Origin: Pseudohongiella sp. O18
GTDB taxonomy: Bacteria; Pseudomonadota; Gammaproteobacteria; Pseudomonadales; Pseudohongiellaceae
Direction: 5' to 3'
Assembly: GCF_021729085.1 (NCBI RefSeq)
Contig: NZ_JAJSAR010000001.1
Location: 744,001-808,000 of the forward strand
Length of the DNA: 64,000 nt
Below, one piece after another: positions 1 through 10,848 of the stretch; within the stretch, counting starts at the first letter, position 1; each line of letters opens with the position of its first letter. The notes below the pieces were generated by a model. It saw nothing but the letters and a program-made list of their open reading frames with translations. It was not told the DNA's origin and did no database searches. Both the position numbers and the translations under genes were made by a program.

Positions 1-763
1 TCAGGATCTGTTTGTCCACCGCCATCCTGGGAATCAGCGTGATCCCGATTCGGCTGGCGACCATTTGCACAATGGTATTAAGGCTGGTGGCGTGATAGGG
101 AACACTGACATCCTTCAGGCTGAGACGGCATGCCTCCAGCGCGTGGTCGCGTAAACAGTGACCATCCTCGAGTAGTAATAACTCACTCCCCGCCAGATCC
201 TGCGTGCAGATACTTGGGCGTTCCGTCAGGGGGTGAGAGGGGTCACAGGCCAACAGAAATTCGTCGTAGAAAAGGTGTTCGGTTTCTACCCGCTCAGCCC
301 GGTAGGGCAGCGCCAGCAAGAGCAGATCCAGCTCACCCGTCTCCAGGGCGCGTGTCAGGTGTTCGCTGAGATCCTCCCGGATGAACAGCTTGAAATCAGG
401 ATACCGGTCGCGCAGCTCGCCCAGCAAATCGGGTAGTACATAAGGTGCAATGGTCGGTATGACCCCTATGCGCATCTCTCCGGAAAAGGGTGTACGGGAG
501 GCATCGGCCGCTGCCATCAGATCCTCGACATCGCTCAGAATCCGCTCGCCGCGGGCAATGATTTCTTCGCCGATGCGGGTAATGATGATGGATTTGTGTG
601 TACGTTCTACCAGGCTGACGCCCAGATTGGACTCCAGCTCCTGCAGCGCCGTGCTGAGAGTGGACTGCGATACATGGCAGGCCTGTGCTGCTTTGCCAAA
701 GTGCAGGTGTTCGCCGATGGCGCATAGATAACGTAACTGTCGGAGGGTGGGCTGATGTGACAT
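1..763 (-). CDS. oxyR: OxyR, LysR-type peroxide sensor (3' end cut by window edge)
   Basis: This is a transcription regulator that senses hydrogen peroxide through a disulfide and activates peroxide-defence genes. The ATG at 761-763 opens a protein beginning MSHQPTLRQLRYLCAI, with an N-terminal winged helix-turn-helix (about residues 1-60) and a LysR substrate-binding domain. The two redox cysteines lie in the LEDGHC and EAC segments at residues 203 and 212, the same spacing as C199/C208 of E. coli OxyR. A Thr in the IPTIAPYVLP segment (about 104) matches the peroxide-pocket threonine. About 254 residues are visible and the C-terminus lies beyond the left edge. It is divergent from katG, its classical target, which supports the name. 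It is missing from a simple ORF list because it has no stop codon inside the window. Confidence 0.95.
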   Translation of the reverse strand, partial: MSHQPTLRQLRYLCAIGEHLHFGKAAQACHVSQSTLSTALQELESNLGVSLVERTHKSIIITRIGEEIIARGERILSDVEDLMAAADASRTPFSGEMRIGVIPTIAPYVLPDLLGELRDRYPDFKLFIREDLSEHLTRALETGELDLLLLALPYRAERVETEHLFYDEFLLACDPSHPLTERPSICTQDLAGSELLLLEDGHCLRDHALEACRLSLKDVSVPYHATSLNTIVQMVASRIGITLIPRMAVDKQIL

Positions 764-3269
<2,506 letters not shown>

Positions 3270-3279
3270 TCTGACAGGC

Positions 3280-3324
3280 TGCATCGCTACAGTGACCGAC
3301 GGTTACTGATCGGTTAGCGATGCA
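3280..3324 (+). other. Nested stem-loop in the katG 3' untranslated region
   Basis: A perfect 10-base outer stem (TGCATCGCTA at 3280-3289 with TAGCGATGCA at 3315-3324) encloses an inner 8-base stem (CAGTGACC at 3290-3297 with GGTTACTG at 3301-3308, one G-U pair). It starts 10 bases after the katG stop and precedes a separate classical terminator. No T-run follows it directly, so it is not itself a standard terminator. It may protect the mRNA end or act as a 3'-UTR-derived RNA element. Confidence 0.5.
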
Positions 3325-3340
3325 ACTGTTTGGGGGGGAA

Positions 3341-3371
3341 AGCCCCGGGGTAACACCCGGGGCTTTTTTTT
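3341..3371 (+). terminator. Intrinsic terminator of katG
   Basis: A perfect 9-base stem, AGCCCCGGG (3341-3349) with CCCGGGGCT (3356-3364), has a six-base loop and is followed by a run of eight T. It separates katG from selD. Confidence 0.92.
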
Positions 3372-3423
3372 GCCTGCTATAATGCTGCCGCATAAACAGA
3401 TCATGTTCACCAAGGAGTTCCTG

Positions 3424-4476
3424 ATGGCTGACCGCAGCGTCCGCTTGACTGCCTACAGCCACGGCGCCGGATGTGGCTGCAAAATTGCGCCAGCTGTGCT
3501 GGATCGTATTCTGGCCACACAACGTCAATTTATGACAGACCCCGCGCTGCTGGTTGGTAACAGCTCAAAAGATGATGCAGCCGCCTACGATCTGGGTGAC
3601 GGGCAGGTCATTCTCAGCACCACCGATTTCTTCATGCCAATTGTTGACGACCCATTCGACTTTGGGCGGATCGCTGCTACCAATGCCATCAGCGATATCT
3701 ATGCGATGGGCGGACGGCCTCTGATGGCGATTGCCATTCTGGGCTGGCCACTGGACAAGCTGGCACCAGAAATAGCCGGGGAAGTCGTCGATGGTGGACG
3801 GCAGGCATGTTCTGATGCGGGCATGGTGCTGGCTGGGGGGCACAGTATTGATTGCCCGGAGCCGGTATTCGGGCTGGCAGTGACGGGTCTGGTCAGTCGT
3901 GAGCATTTGAAGCAGAACAATACGGCTCAGGCCGGCGATGTTCTCTACCTGACGAAACGGCTGGGCATTGGTGTGCTGACGACCGCCCAGAAGCAGGGAA
4001 AACTGCGACCTGAGCACGCCACACTGGCTCGCGACACTATGTGCCAGATGAATTCAGCTGGTCAGCATCTGGCGCAGCTGCCCGGAATCACAGCCATGAC
4101 CGACGTCACCGGGTTCGGATTGATGGGGCATTTGCTGGAAATGTGTGAGGGCAGCGGGGTGGACGCCCTGATTGATGTCGCGCAGGTTTCGGCACTGGAA
4201 CCGGTGGCCGAGTACATCAGCCTGGGATGCATACCCGGTGGTACACAGCGAAATTTTGCCAGCTATGGCCAGCGGCTCGGCCCGATGACTGACGCTCAAC
4301 GAGCGCTGCTGTGCGATCCGCAAACCAGTGGCGGTCTGCTGCTCGCGGTCAGGCCCGAGCATACAGCAAATGTCGAGCAGGTACTGCGCGAACAGGGCAT
4401 TGAGGATTCATTGATCAGACCAATAGGCGAGCTCGTCAGCTCTCGCGAAGAGGCGATCCGTGTCCGGTTGCGTTGA
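3424..4476 (+). CDS. selD: Selenophosphate synthetase SelD (cysteine form)
   Basis: This enzyme makes selenophosphate from selenide and ATP, the selenium donor for 2-selenouridine in tRNA and for selenocysteine. The start at 3424 is chosen because AAGGAG (3412-3417) sits six bases upstream; the longer open frame from 3370 begins inside the katG terminator. The 350-residue protein carries the N-terminal [10 protein letters not shown] motif with catalytic C17 and K20 at the same numbers as in E. coli, followed by the AIRS-type ATP-binding and C-terminal domains. It overlaps mnmH by 17 bases, so the pair is an operon. Here position 17 is Cys, not selenocysteine. No selA or selB is in the window. 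Confidence 0.96.
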   Translation: MADRSVRLTAYSHGAGCGCKIAPAVLDRILATQRQFMTDPALLVGNSSKDDAAAYDLGDGQVILSTTDFFMPIVDDPFDFGRIAATNAISDIYAMGGRPLMAIAILGWPLDKLAPEIAGEVVDGGRQACSDAGMVLAGGHSIDCPEPVFGLAVTGLVSREHLKQNNTAQAGDVLYLTKRLGIGVLTTAQKQGKLRPEHATLARDTMCQMNSAGQHLAQLPGITAMTDVTGFGLMGHLLEMCEGSGVDALIDVAQVSALEPVAEYISLGCIPGGTQRNFASYGQRLGPMTDAQRALLCDPQTSGGLLLAVRPEHTANVEQVLREQGIEDSLIRPIGELVSSREEAIRVRLR

Positions 4477-5560
4477 TGCACGTCCAGACACTGACGACTA
4501 TCGGTCACTTTTTCTGGGTGACCTGCCCCTGATTGATACACGAGCCCCAGTTGAGTTCGAGCACGGGGCGTTTCCTTCAGCCGTAAACCTGCCGCTGATG
4601 ACAAATGACGAGCGTGCCCAGGTCGGCACCTGCTACAAGGCACAGGGTCAAAAGGCGGCCATTGCCCTGGGACATCAACTGGTCAACGGGGTAGTCAAGC
4701 AGGCGCGCGTTGAGCAGTGGCTGAGTTTTGCCCGGCAACATCCTGGTGGCTATCTGTACTGCTTTCGGGGCGGGCTGCGGTCACAGATCTGTCAGCAGTG
4801 GCTGGCCGAGGCCGGGCTTCAATATCCTCGCGTTGTTGGCGGTTACAAAGCCATGCGGCGGTTTCTGCTGCTGGAACTGGAGCGCTATTGCACACAGGGC
4901 TCCCTGATAATCCTGGCAGGCCACACCGGAGCGGCCAAGACAGAGCTTCTCAAACATGTGCCCATGGCGGTCGACCTGGAGCATCATGCCAATCATCGTG
5001 GCAGCGCATTCGGCAAGCGGCCGGATGGCCAGCCAGCGCAGATCGACTTCGAAAATGCTGTCATCATCGACATGCTCAAAAAATGTCACCAGGCGCCAGG
5101 ACTACCTGTTGTGCTGGAGGACGAAAGTCGTCTGATAGGGCGCTGTTCATTGCCGCCGGTGCTGCGTGATGCCATGGCCAAAGCGCCAGTCGTGCTGCTG
5201 GAGGCAGACCTGGAGTCACGCACTGAACACTCCTGGGAGAATTACATTCTACGCAAATCCACCGAATGGCTGGAGGTGGCAGGCGCCGAGCAGGGCTTTG
5301 ACTGTTTTGTAGAGGATCTGCGCGAAGCGTTGTCCAGAATCCGCAAACGCCTGGGCGGTGACCGGTATGCGGAGATTGGTCGTATGCTGGAAGACGCTAT
5401 TGATGCCCATCGGCGTGGCGACGCCAGCCAGCACAAGTTGTGGATACGCCGGTTGCTGGAGGATTACTACGATCCCATGTACCAGTGGCAATGGCAGCGC
5501 CATGACTCACGCGTCATGTTCCGTGGTAATTTCACAGACGTTTTAAACTACCTGCGTTAA
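4460..5560 (+). CDS. mnmH: tRNA 2-selenouridine synthase MnmH (SelU/YbbB)
   Basis: The enzyme swaps sulfur for selenium in wobble 2-thiouridine of tRNAs for Lys, Glu and Gln, via a geranylated intermediate, using selenophosphate made by the upstream gene. The N-terminal rhodanese domain carries the catalytic cysteine C101 (YCFRGG). A P-loop domain follows with Walker A GHTGAAKT at 154-161. The length of 366 residues matches the family. It starts with GTG at 4460, inside the last codons of selD, which implies translational coupling. The presence of this pair shows that the cell uses selenium at least for tRNA modification. Confidence 0.95.
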   Translation: MSGCVDARPDTDDYRSLFLGDLPLIDTRAPVEFEHGAFPSAVNLPLMTNDERAQVGTCYKAQGQKAAIALGHQLVNGVVKQARVEQWLSFARQHPGGYLYCFRGGLRSQICQQWLAEAGLQYPRVVGGYKAMRRFLLLELERYCTQGSLIILAGHTGAAKTELLKHVPMAVDLEHHANHRGSAFGKRPDGQPAQIDFENAVIIDMLKKCHQAPGLPVVLEDESRLIGRCSLPPVLRDAMAKAPVVLLEADLESRTEHSWENYILRKSTEWLEVAGAEQGFDCFVEDLREALSRIRKRLGGDRYAEIGRMLEDAIDAHRRGDASQHKLWIRRLLEDYYDPMYQWQWQRHDSRVMFRGNFTDVLNYLR

Positions 5561-5593
5561 GGTCCCACCTACCCACAGACGACGGAGCTGACA

Positions 5594-6811
5594 ATGACGA
5601 CGCCTGTATCAGAAGCTGAAACAAGAAAAAGCAGCACATGGGAAGTGTTCCGTGTCTTTCTGCGGCTGGGACTGACCTCTTTCGGCGGGCCTGTTGCGCA
5701 CCTGGGATATTTTCGTGAGGAATTTGTCAATCAGCGGCGCTGGATGAGTGAACGCAGCTACGCTGACCTGGTTGCCCTGTGTCAGTTTCTGCCCGGACCC
5801 GCGAGCAGTCAGGTCGGTCTGGCAGTTGGCATGTCGCGCGGTGGATACCGCGGCGCCGCGGCTGCCTGGCTGGGTTTTACCATGCCTTCTGCGATCGCGC
5901 TGATTCTGGTGGCTCTGGGAATTGGTGTCTACGTCGACGGCATTAACTCGGGCCTGCTTGGTGGCCTCAAGGTCGCGGCAGTTGCGGTCGTGGCGCAAGC
6001 CGTGTGGGGGATGGCGCGAAATCTTTGCCCGGATACACCACGCATTACCTTGATGGCGATTGCTACCTGCCTGATGCTGATCAGTCAGACCGCCTGGTCG
6101 CAGGTGGCCGTTATCATTGCTGCGGGCGTGACCGGATTGTTTCTGTTCAAAGCCGACACACAGAGTTCGGTTGATGATGGCTTGCAGGTTTCGGTAAGTC
6201 GACGAGCCGGTATTTTCTGGCTCATGCTGTTTTTTGTTCTCTTGCTGGCGCTACCGGTGCTTGCAGGCACGATGTCATCCCAGACGCTGGATATGATTGA
6301 TGCCTTCTATCGAGCCGGCGCGCTGGTCTTTGGTGGTGGCCACGTGGTGTTGCCGTTGCTGCAGGCTGAGGTGGTGCCGACTGGCTGGGTTAGCGAGGAC
6401 AGTTTTCTTGCCGGATACGGAGCCGCGCAGGCCGTGCCGGGTCCCTTATTCACATTTGCAGCATTTCTGGGTGCGGCAATGAATCAACTTCCTACGGCTT
6501 GGCTGGGCGGATTTATCTGCCTGCTGGCGATATTTGTGCCATCCTTCCTGTTGATCGCCGGCGCACTGCCATTCTGGCAACAGCTGCGCCAGAGTCCGCG
6601 CATTCAATCAGCCCTGATGGGAGTGAATGCTGCCGTGGTCGGCTTGTTGCTGGCGGCACTTTATGACCCGGTGTGGACCAGCGGCGTCAGCGACGCCGCC
6701 GATTTTGGTCTGGCACTAATGGCGCTGGTGGCACTGGCAATCTGGCGCCTGCCACCGTGGCTGGTGGTGGCAAGCTGCGCCGTTGCTGGCTGGGCAATCA
6801 GCCTGGTCTGA
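5594..6811 (+). CDS. chrA: Chromate transporter ChrA, two-domain form
   Basis: This is a polytopic inner-membrane protein of the CHR family, best known for chromate efflux. Its 405 residues have the duplicated CHR architecture: the N-terminal half carries the SFGGPVAHLGYF motif and QFLPGPASSQ, and the second half carries the parallel FGGGHVVLPLL and AVPGPLFTFA motifs. About ten or more hydrophobic segments are visible. A GGAGCTGACA stretch just before 5594 gives a plausible ribosome site. It follows mnmH by 33 bases and could be co-transcribed with it. The true substrate in this organism could be chromate or another oxyanion. Confidence 0.92.
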   Translation: MTTPVSEAETRKSSTWEVFRVFLRLGLTSFGGPVAHLGYFREEFVNQRRWMSERSYADLVALCQFLPGPASSQVGLAVGMSRGGYRGAAAAWLGFTMPSAIALILVALGIGVYVDGINSGLLGGLKVAAVAVVAQAVWGMARNLCPDTPRITLMAIATCLMLISQTAWSQVAVIIAAGVTGLFLFKADTQSSVDDGLQVSVSRRAGIFWLMLFFVLLLALPVLAGTMSSQTLDMIDAFYRAGALVFGGGHVVLPLLQAEVVPTGWVSEDSFLAGYGAAQAVPGPLFTFAAFLGAAMNQLPTAWLGGFICLLAIFVPSFLLIAGALPFWQQLRQSPRIQSALMGVNAAVVGLLLAALYDPVWTSGVSDAADFGLALMALVALAIWRLPPWLVVASCAVAGWAISLV

Positions 6812-6841
6812 GTCAGATGGCAATGTGGCCACCAGACTGCT

Positions 6842-7765
6842 TCAGTCCAGTGGCAGTATGCCCAGCGCGTTGTTGTTGTTCATCGGAATGATGATCTGGT
6901 TTTGCACAGAGTCGTAGCAGATTGAAGCGGCACTCGGGATGCCCTGCGCAATCACCTCAGCCTCTTCGCCCGGACGAATACGGGAAATGCTGCCGAATCG
7001 CACACTGCTGACGTACTTGGTGCCATCCTCAGTCACTATCACACCGTCATTGCCGGCTTCCACGGCATATTCAGTCTGCAGAAGTTCGCCAGAGGGGGCG
7101 AATGTCATCACATGGTTGTTGCCGATATTGATGACAACAATATTGCCATCATTGTCGATCGCCACGCCATTGGGTGCCATCAGCGGGCTGCCATCAATAA
7201 ACACAGAAGTGTCGCCATCCGCTGTAATACGATAGACGCGCTGTGGATCACGGGTGTTGGAGGCGTAAATCGTGCCGTCTTCCGTCACACCAATGCCGTT
7301 GAGCATGCTGGCGCCGGCTTCTGCAACAGAGAAGGCCTCGAGGGGCTGACCACTGGCCAGATCAAACGTGCGCACGTGATCCATATCTGCCACATACAGC
7401 ACGCCATTTCGAATCGCGCTGCCCAGAGGATGGTTCAGTGTCAGACCGTTGCGATCATTGCCAATCCACTTTGCAGTGTGCACGCTGCCATCGGGATTGA
7501 TCAGCGAAACATAGCCGTCATTTGGCTGCATGTCTTCTGAAACGCCGGCGTTCATGGCCAGAATCAGATTTCGCTCTGGATCAAAGGTACAGCTCTCGGC
7601 AAAGCGGAAGCTGCCAAAGACTTTGACGTTGCTGGACATCGGCGTGGCCTGACCGGCCTGATTGACTGTACCCAGGGGCTCTCCAGCCTGAAAAGACCCG
7701 GTTTGTGCGACGACCGCTGAACTGGCCGCTATTGCAAGCACACTAAAAATGGTACGAAAACTCAT
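6842..7765 (-). CDS. Exported SMP-30/NHL-type beta-propeller protein
   Basis: The 307-residue protein has a Sec signal peptide ending at AVVA (about residue 20) and then a six-bladed propeller-type sequence with repeated NGIGVTEDGTIYASN and NGVAIDNDGNIVV units, typical of the SMP-30/gluconolactonase/LRE-like family. These proteins are often lactonases or calcium-binding sugar-acid hydrolases, but the specific substrate cannot be read here. AAGGAGAAA lies just upstream of the ATG at 7763-7765. It is convergent with chrA. A second exported propeller lies on the same strand at 8572-9717, with a LysE-type exporter between them on the other strand. Confidence 0.75.
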   Translation of the reverse strand: MSFRTIFSVLAIAASSAVVAQTGSFQAGEPLGTVNQAGQATPMSSNVKVFGSFRFAESCTFDPERNLILAMNAGVSEDMQPNDGYVSLINPDGSVHTAKWIGNDRNGLTLNHPLGSAIRNGVLYVADMDHVRTFDLASGQPLEAFSVAEAGASMLNGIGVTEDGTIYASNTRDPQRVYRITADGDTSVFIDGSPLMAPNGVAIDNDGNIVVINIGNNHVMTFAPSGELLQTEYAVEAGNDGVIVTEDGTKYVSSVRFGSISRIRPGEEAEVIAQGIPSAASICYDSVQNQIIIPMNNNNALGILPLD

Positions 7766-7786
7766 AAGCGTTTCTCCTTAAACAGG

Positions 7787-7802
7787 ACAGTTTGTATACT
7801 GT
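7787..7802. promoter_or_regulatory. Palindromic operator-like site between divergent genes
   Basis: ACAGT-N6-ACTGT is an inverted repeat of five-base arms. It lies about 20 bases upstream of the propeller-gene start and at the very 5' end of the LysE-type gene, where a regulator could control both. No regulator gene is adjacent, so the binding protein is unknown. Confidence 0.3.
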
Positions 7803-8466
7803 GCCAAACGTTCGGCCCAGTTTACTTGATACTGGCCGCCTCGATACAGGTATCATCGTCATTACTACGCAATTCATCGTTTCTGTGTTTCTGTTTGCCC
7901 TGGCAGCCGCCATCACCCCCGGTCCCAACAATGTCATGTTGATGAGCTCGGGCGTCAACTTTGGTTTTCGGCGCAGCGTGCCGCTTCTGCTGGGTGTGTG
8001 TATCGGTTTTCCGGCCATGTTTCTGGCTATTGGGTTCGGGTTGGGCACGGTATTCCAGCAATCTCCTCAATTGCACGAAATCATCAGCATCATAGGCATT
8101 GTGTATCTTTTGTACCTGGCCTGGCGCATTGCCCGATCGGGCGAGCCAGAGCGGGCGCGCGACATCAAGCCTTTGACCTTTCTTCAGTCTGCCGCCTTTC
8201 AATGGGTCAACCCCAAAGCCTGGGTGATGGCTACCGGCGCCATTGCCGCCTTCACGACAATCGAAGGGAACATCTATCTGCAGGTGATCAACCTGGCACT
8301 GATTTTTATTACTGCAGCCGTGCCAAGCGCGCTCACCTGGCTGTTCTTTGGTCTGGGATTGCAGGCCATGCTGTCCGATCCGAAGCGCCTGCGGCAGTTC
8401 AATTATGTGATGGCGGGCTTGCTGGTGCTGTCCATGGTCCCGGTGATTATGGATCTACTGGAATAA
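7792..8466 (+). CDS. LysE/RhtB-family amino-acid exporter
   Basis: This is an inner-membrane exporter of the LysE superfamily, whose members pump amino acids or their derivatives out of the cell. The family hallmark AITPGPNNVMLMSSGVNFG sits near the N-terminus, followed by about six hydrophobic segments and the FQWVNPKAWVMATGA segment typical of the second half. The start is uncertain: the only standard in-frame initiators near the 5' end are TTG (7792) and GTG (8 bases further, at 7801). The homology itself begins about 20 residues later, at TTQFIVSVFL, with only ATT/ATC codons there. The substrate cannot be told from sequence. Confidence 0.88.
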   Translation: MYTVPNVRPSLLDTGRLDTGIIVITTQFIVSVFLFALAAAITPGPNNVMLMSSGVNFGFRRSVPLLLGVCIGFPAMFLAIGFGLGTVFQQSPQLHEIISIIGIVYLLYLAWRIARSGEPERARDIKPLTFLQSAAFQWVNPKAWVMATGAIAAFTTIEGNIYLQVINLALIFITAAVPSALTWLFFGLGLQAMLSDPKRLRQFNYVMAGLLVLSMVPVIMDLLE

Positions 8467-8470
8467 AAAA

Positions 8471-8503
8471 AGCGGCGTCTCCATCGGGAGATACCGCTCT
8501 TTA
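8471..8503 (+). terminator. Terminator of the LysE-type gene
   Basis: An AGCGG-N-GTCTCC arm (8471-8482) pairs with GGAGAT-N-CCGCT (8487-8498), with one mismatch and one G-U pair, followed by CTTTAT. An A-run precedes it, so it may also act weakly on the other strand. Confidence 0.7.
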
Positions 8504-8529
8504 TCAGACTATTGCTGGATCAAACGATT

Positions 8530-8562
8530 AAAAATGCCCGGCCTTGCAGAGCCAGACCGGGC
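8530..8562 (-). terminator. Terminator of the NHL-propeller gene
   Basis: GCCCGG (8536-8541) pairs with CCGGGC (8557-8562). Read on the minus strand, the stem is followed by ATTTTTA. It lies 10 bases past the stop of the gene at 8572-9717. Confidence 0.7.
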
Positions 8563-8571
8563 TATTATCAA

Positions 8572-9717
8572 TCAGTGCTGCGGGAAGTTGTCAGGCAGCA
8601 GACGGGGCACAAACTTGGTCATACCCTGCACCGGTCCTACTTCGCCAGCGTAGATATTGCCGTTTCGATCAACGGTCACACCTTCACCCATGGCACCAAT
8701 GCCACCCATGCCGGTAGGACGCTCGGACATATGCTCCGGGATGTAGTACCAGACCTCGCCAGTGCGAGCACTGCCGATACGCAGACCTTTGCGCCAGCCC
8801 GGGTTGTAGTTGGCATCAGACTCGGAATCGATGGCGTACAGCACGTCGTTCTCGTCGATGAACATGCCGCTGATGCGGCTGAACTGATACCAGGTGTCCA
8901 GGTGATTGCCGTCCTGATCGAAAATCTGGATACGGCGGTTGCCACGATCCGCTACAAAAATGCGACCTTGAGAGTCCATCGCCAGCGCGTGTGGTGATCT
9001 CATCTCACCTTCACCGTAGCCCCAGGTGCCCCAGCTCTTCACGAATGTACCATCAGGTGCAAACTTGGAGATGCGGCTCAGGGCGCGCGGGCCTTCTTCA
9101 TCCATAAACTGTGCACTGTGTGTCTCAGCCACAAAAATGTGCCCATCGGGTGCCACCAGTACATCATTGGGCTCAGTAAAGTGGGTGGGCGGGTTGCCAG
9201 TTTCGCCGGGCGTACCCAGCACCATCAGCACTTCCCCTTCAGGGCTGAACTTGATGACCTGGTTGCCACCTGAAATATTGGGATTCTCGGCCAGTTCCTG
9301 TGCATTGGGCAGGCGTGCGTCGGCAATCCAGACATTGCCTTCCTGATCCACTTCGATACCGTGTGGCCAGACAATCAATCCGGCACCGAAACTCTGCACC
9401 ACGTTACCGTTCTGGTCGAGTTTCACAATCGGATCGACATCTGACAGCGCGCATGAGTTAGTTCCACAGCGATCGCCAGCCCAGATGTGAACGCCGTCGA
9501 CATCTACATGGACTGCACTGACTGAACCCCAGCTGCGTCCGTCGGGCAGCGTACCCCAGTCGCGCATTGTCTCGTATGGGTTGGGCAGATTATTGATCGG
9601 GGCCACATCGGCGTGTTCCTCGGGACCAGTCGCGCCCGGTTGAGCCAGGACTGCCGGGGCGGCCACAGCCAGCAGAGAGCCGGCCACCAAACCTGTTAAC
9701 AGGCTGCGTTTGTTCAT
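8572..9717 (-). CDS. Exported NHL-repeat protein, alpha-amidating lyase-like
   Basis: The start at 9717 is chosen because AAGGAG lies about ten bases upstream and because a signal peptide begins there (MNKRSLLTGLVAGSLLAVAA, cleavage after VLA). The longer open frame to 9855 has no support. The mature part has repeated NHL units such as GIEVDQEGNVWIADA, PDGHIFVAETHS and DSQGRIFVADRGNRRIQIF. These resemble the peptidyl-alpha-hydroxyglycine amidating lyase-like propellers that are common in marine proteobacteria. 381 residues. The reaction is not known; the fold and export are well supported. Confidence 0.78.
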   Translation of the reverse strand: MNKRSLLTGLVAGSLLAVAAPAVLAQPGATGPEEHADVAPINNLPNPYETMRDWGTLPDGRSWGSVSAVHVDVDGVHIWAGDRCGTNSCALSDVDPIVKLDQNGNVVQSFGAGLIVWPHGIEVDQEGNVWIADARLPNAQELAENPNISGGNQVIKFSPEGEVLMVLGTPGETGNPPTHFTEPNDVLVAPDGHIFVAETHSAQFMDEEGPRALSRISKFAPDGTFVKSWGTWGYGEGEMRSPHALAMDSQGRIFVADRGNRRIQIFDQDGNHLDTWYQFSRISGMFIDENDVLYAIDSESDANYNPGWRKGLRIGSARTGEVWYYIPEHMSERPTGMGGIGAMGEGVTVDRNGNIYAGEVGPVQGMTKFVPRLLPDNFPQH

Positions 9718-9775
9718 TTGCTGATTTCTCCTTTTCTCTGGGTTGCGGGGCTGTGCCTCGCGATTCAGGACGCCG

Positions 9776-10651
9776 TTACAGCGCCGTTTCAAATATGGCG
9801 AGCATACGGCTCCAGGCTCTCTCGGCCTGTTCCTGATGGTATACCGCCGAATCAATTACACACCAGCCATGCATGGCATCTTCGTATACTTCGATCTCTG
9901 CGGGCACATTTGCAGCAGCAAAGGCTTCGCGCAGCACTTCTTTGGATTGTGGATCACGTTCGTCGTCATTCTCGGCGACCGCAATGAGCATGTGAGCATC
10001 CATGTTTGGAATGCCCAGGTGCGGACTATCGGGATTGTCGGTAACAAGCCCTCCACCATGGAATGAACCGCCCGCGCCGATCCGGTCAGGCAAAGCGGCA
10101 GCCGTGCGCATGACAATCGGGCCGCCCATGCAGTATCCCATGGTGCCAATCTTGCGGCCGGTATCCACAGCAGACTGCTGATCGAGCCAGGCGACAAAGG
10201 TTTCTGCATCAGTAACGTGAGTACGTGCATTCAATTGACCTGCCATCGGCAGAACAATCTCGCGGATAGCCGGATCCTGAAAGCTCGCACCCTCGCCGAC
10301 GACTGGCGACGGTGCGCTGCGATAGAAGGGGTTAACGACCAGTACGGAATAGCCCGACTGGGCCAGCCGTTTACCCATTGCACGGAAGGCTGGGCGCAGG
10401 CCCAGAATGTCAGGCCACATCAGGACCGCCGCGTGGCTGCCGCTGGACGGGTGGACAAAATAGCAGTCGGCCATACCATCAGGTGTTTCAATCATGACGT
10501 CAGATTCGGTTACGTCCTGAGCATTGAGTACCGGTGGCAGCATGGCAGCCAGCGCGGCGCCAGCAGTCAGTTTGCCAAATTGACGTCGGGACAACTGACC
10601 CTTTTTACGCATGAATAAAATATCGTCTTCGAGGGTATGCTGGTCACACAT
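9776..10651 (-). CDS. Tat-exported dienelactone hydrolase family protein
   Basis: This is an alpha/beta hydrolase of the dienelactone hydrolase family, which opens lactone or ester bonds. The start at 10651 has AGGAG ten bases upstream, and the extra 44 residues of the longer frame are not hydrolase-like. A twin-arginine signal (SRRQFGK at 21-27, then a hydrophobic stretch to about 44) predicts folded export. The nucleophile is C174 in the GYCMGG elbow, with the acid near D230 and H261 in AMHGW. Of 291 residues, about 245 make up the mature enzyme. It lies just upstream of the NHL propeller gene on the same strand (59 bases), so the two may form an operon for an exported lactone-processing step. 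Confidence 0.85.
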   Translation of the reverse strand: MCDQHTLEDDILFMRKKGQLSRRQFGKLTAGAALAAMLPPVLNAQDVTESDVMIETPDGMADCYFVHPSSGSHAAVLMWPDILGLRPAFRAMGKRLAQSGYSVLVVNPFYRSAPSPVVGEGASFQDPAIREIVLPMAGQLNARTHVTDAETFVAWLDQQSAVDTGRKIGTMGYCMGGPIVMRTAAALPDRIGAGGSFHGGGLVTDNPDSPHLGIPNMDAHMLIAVAENDDERDPQSKEVLREAFAAANVPAEIEVYEDAMHGWCVIDSAVYHQEQAERAWSRMLAIFETAL

Positions 10652-10848
10652 TATTTTTCTCCTGAGTTGGAAGGCCTGCACCGTGACGAACCAGACACAT
10701 GCTAATGCAAAGCATTCAGCAGCGCAAAGCCCGCCGTAACGGGCGATGACGGTTAACTTGACGCACCGGCTCCAGGTGCCCATAGTTGAGTAAAACGCCG
10801 GTTTATTGCTGTATGCATGACCGGGTTAGATAAAAAGGAGTTTCATTG

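Noticed and set aside
3370-3423. N-terminal extension of selD
   Set aside because: It begins in the T-run of the katG terminator, and the ATG at 3424 has a perfect ribosome site and places C17/K20 exactly as in E. coli.
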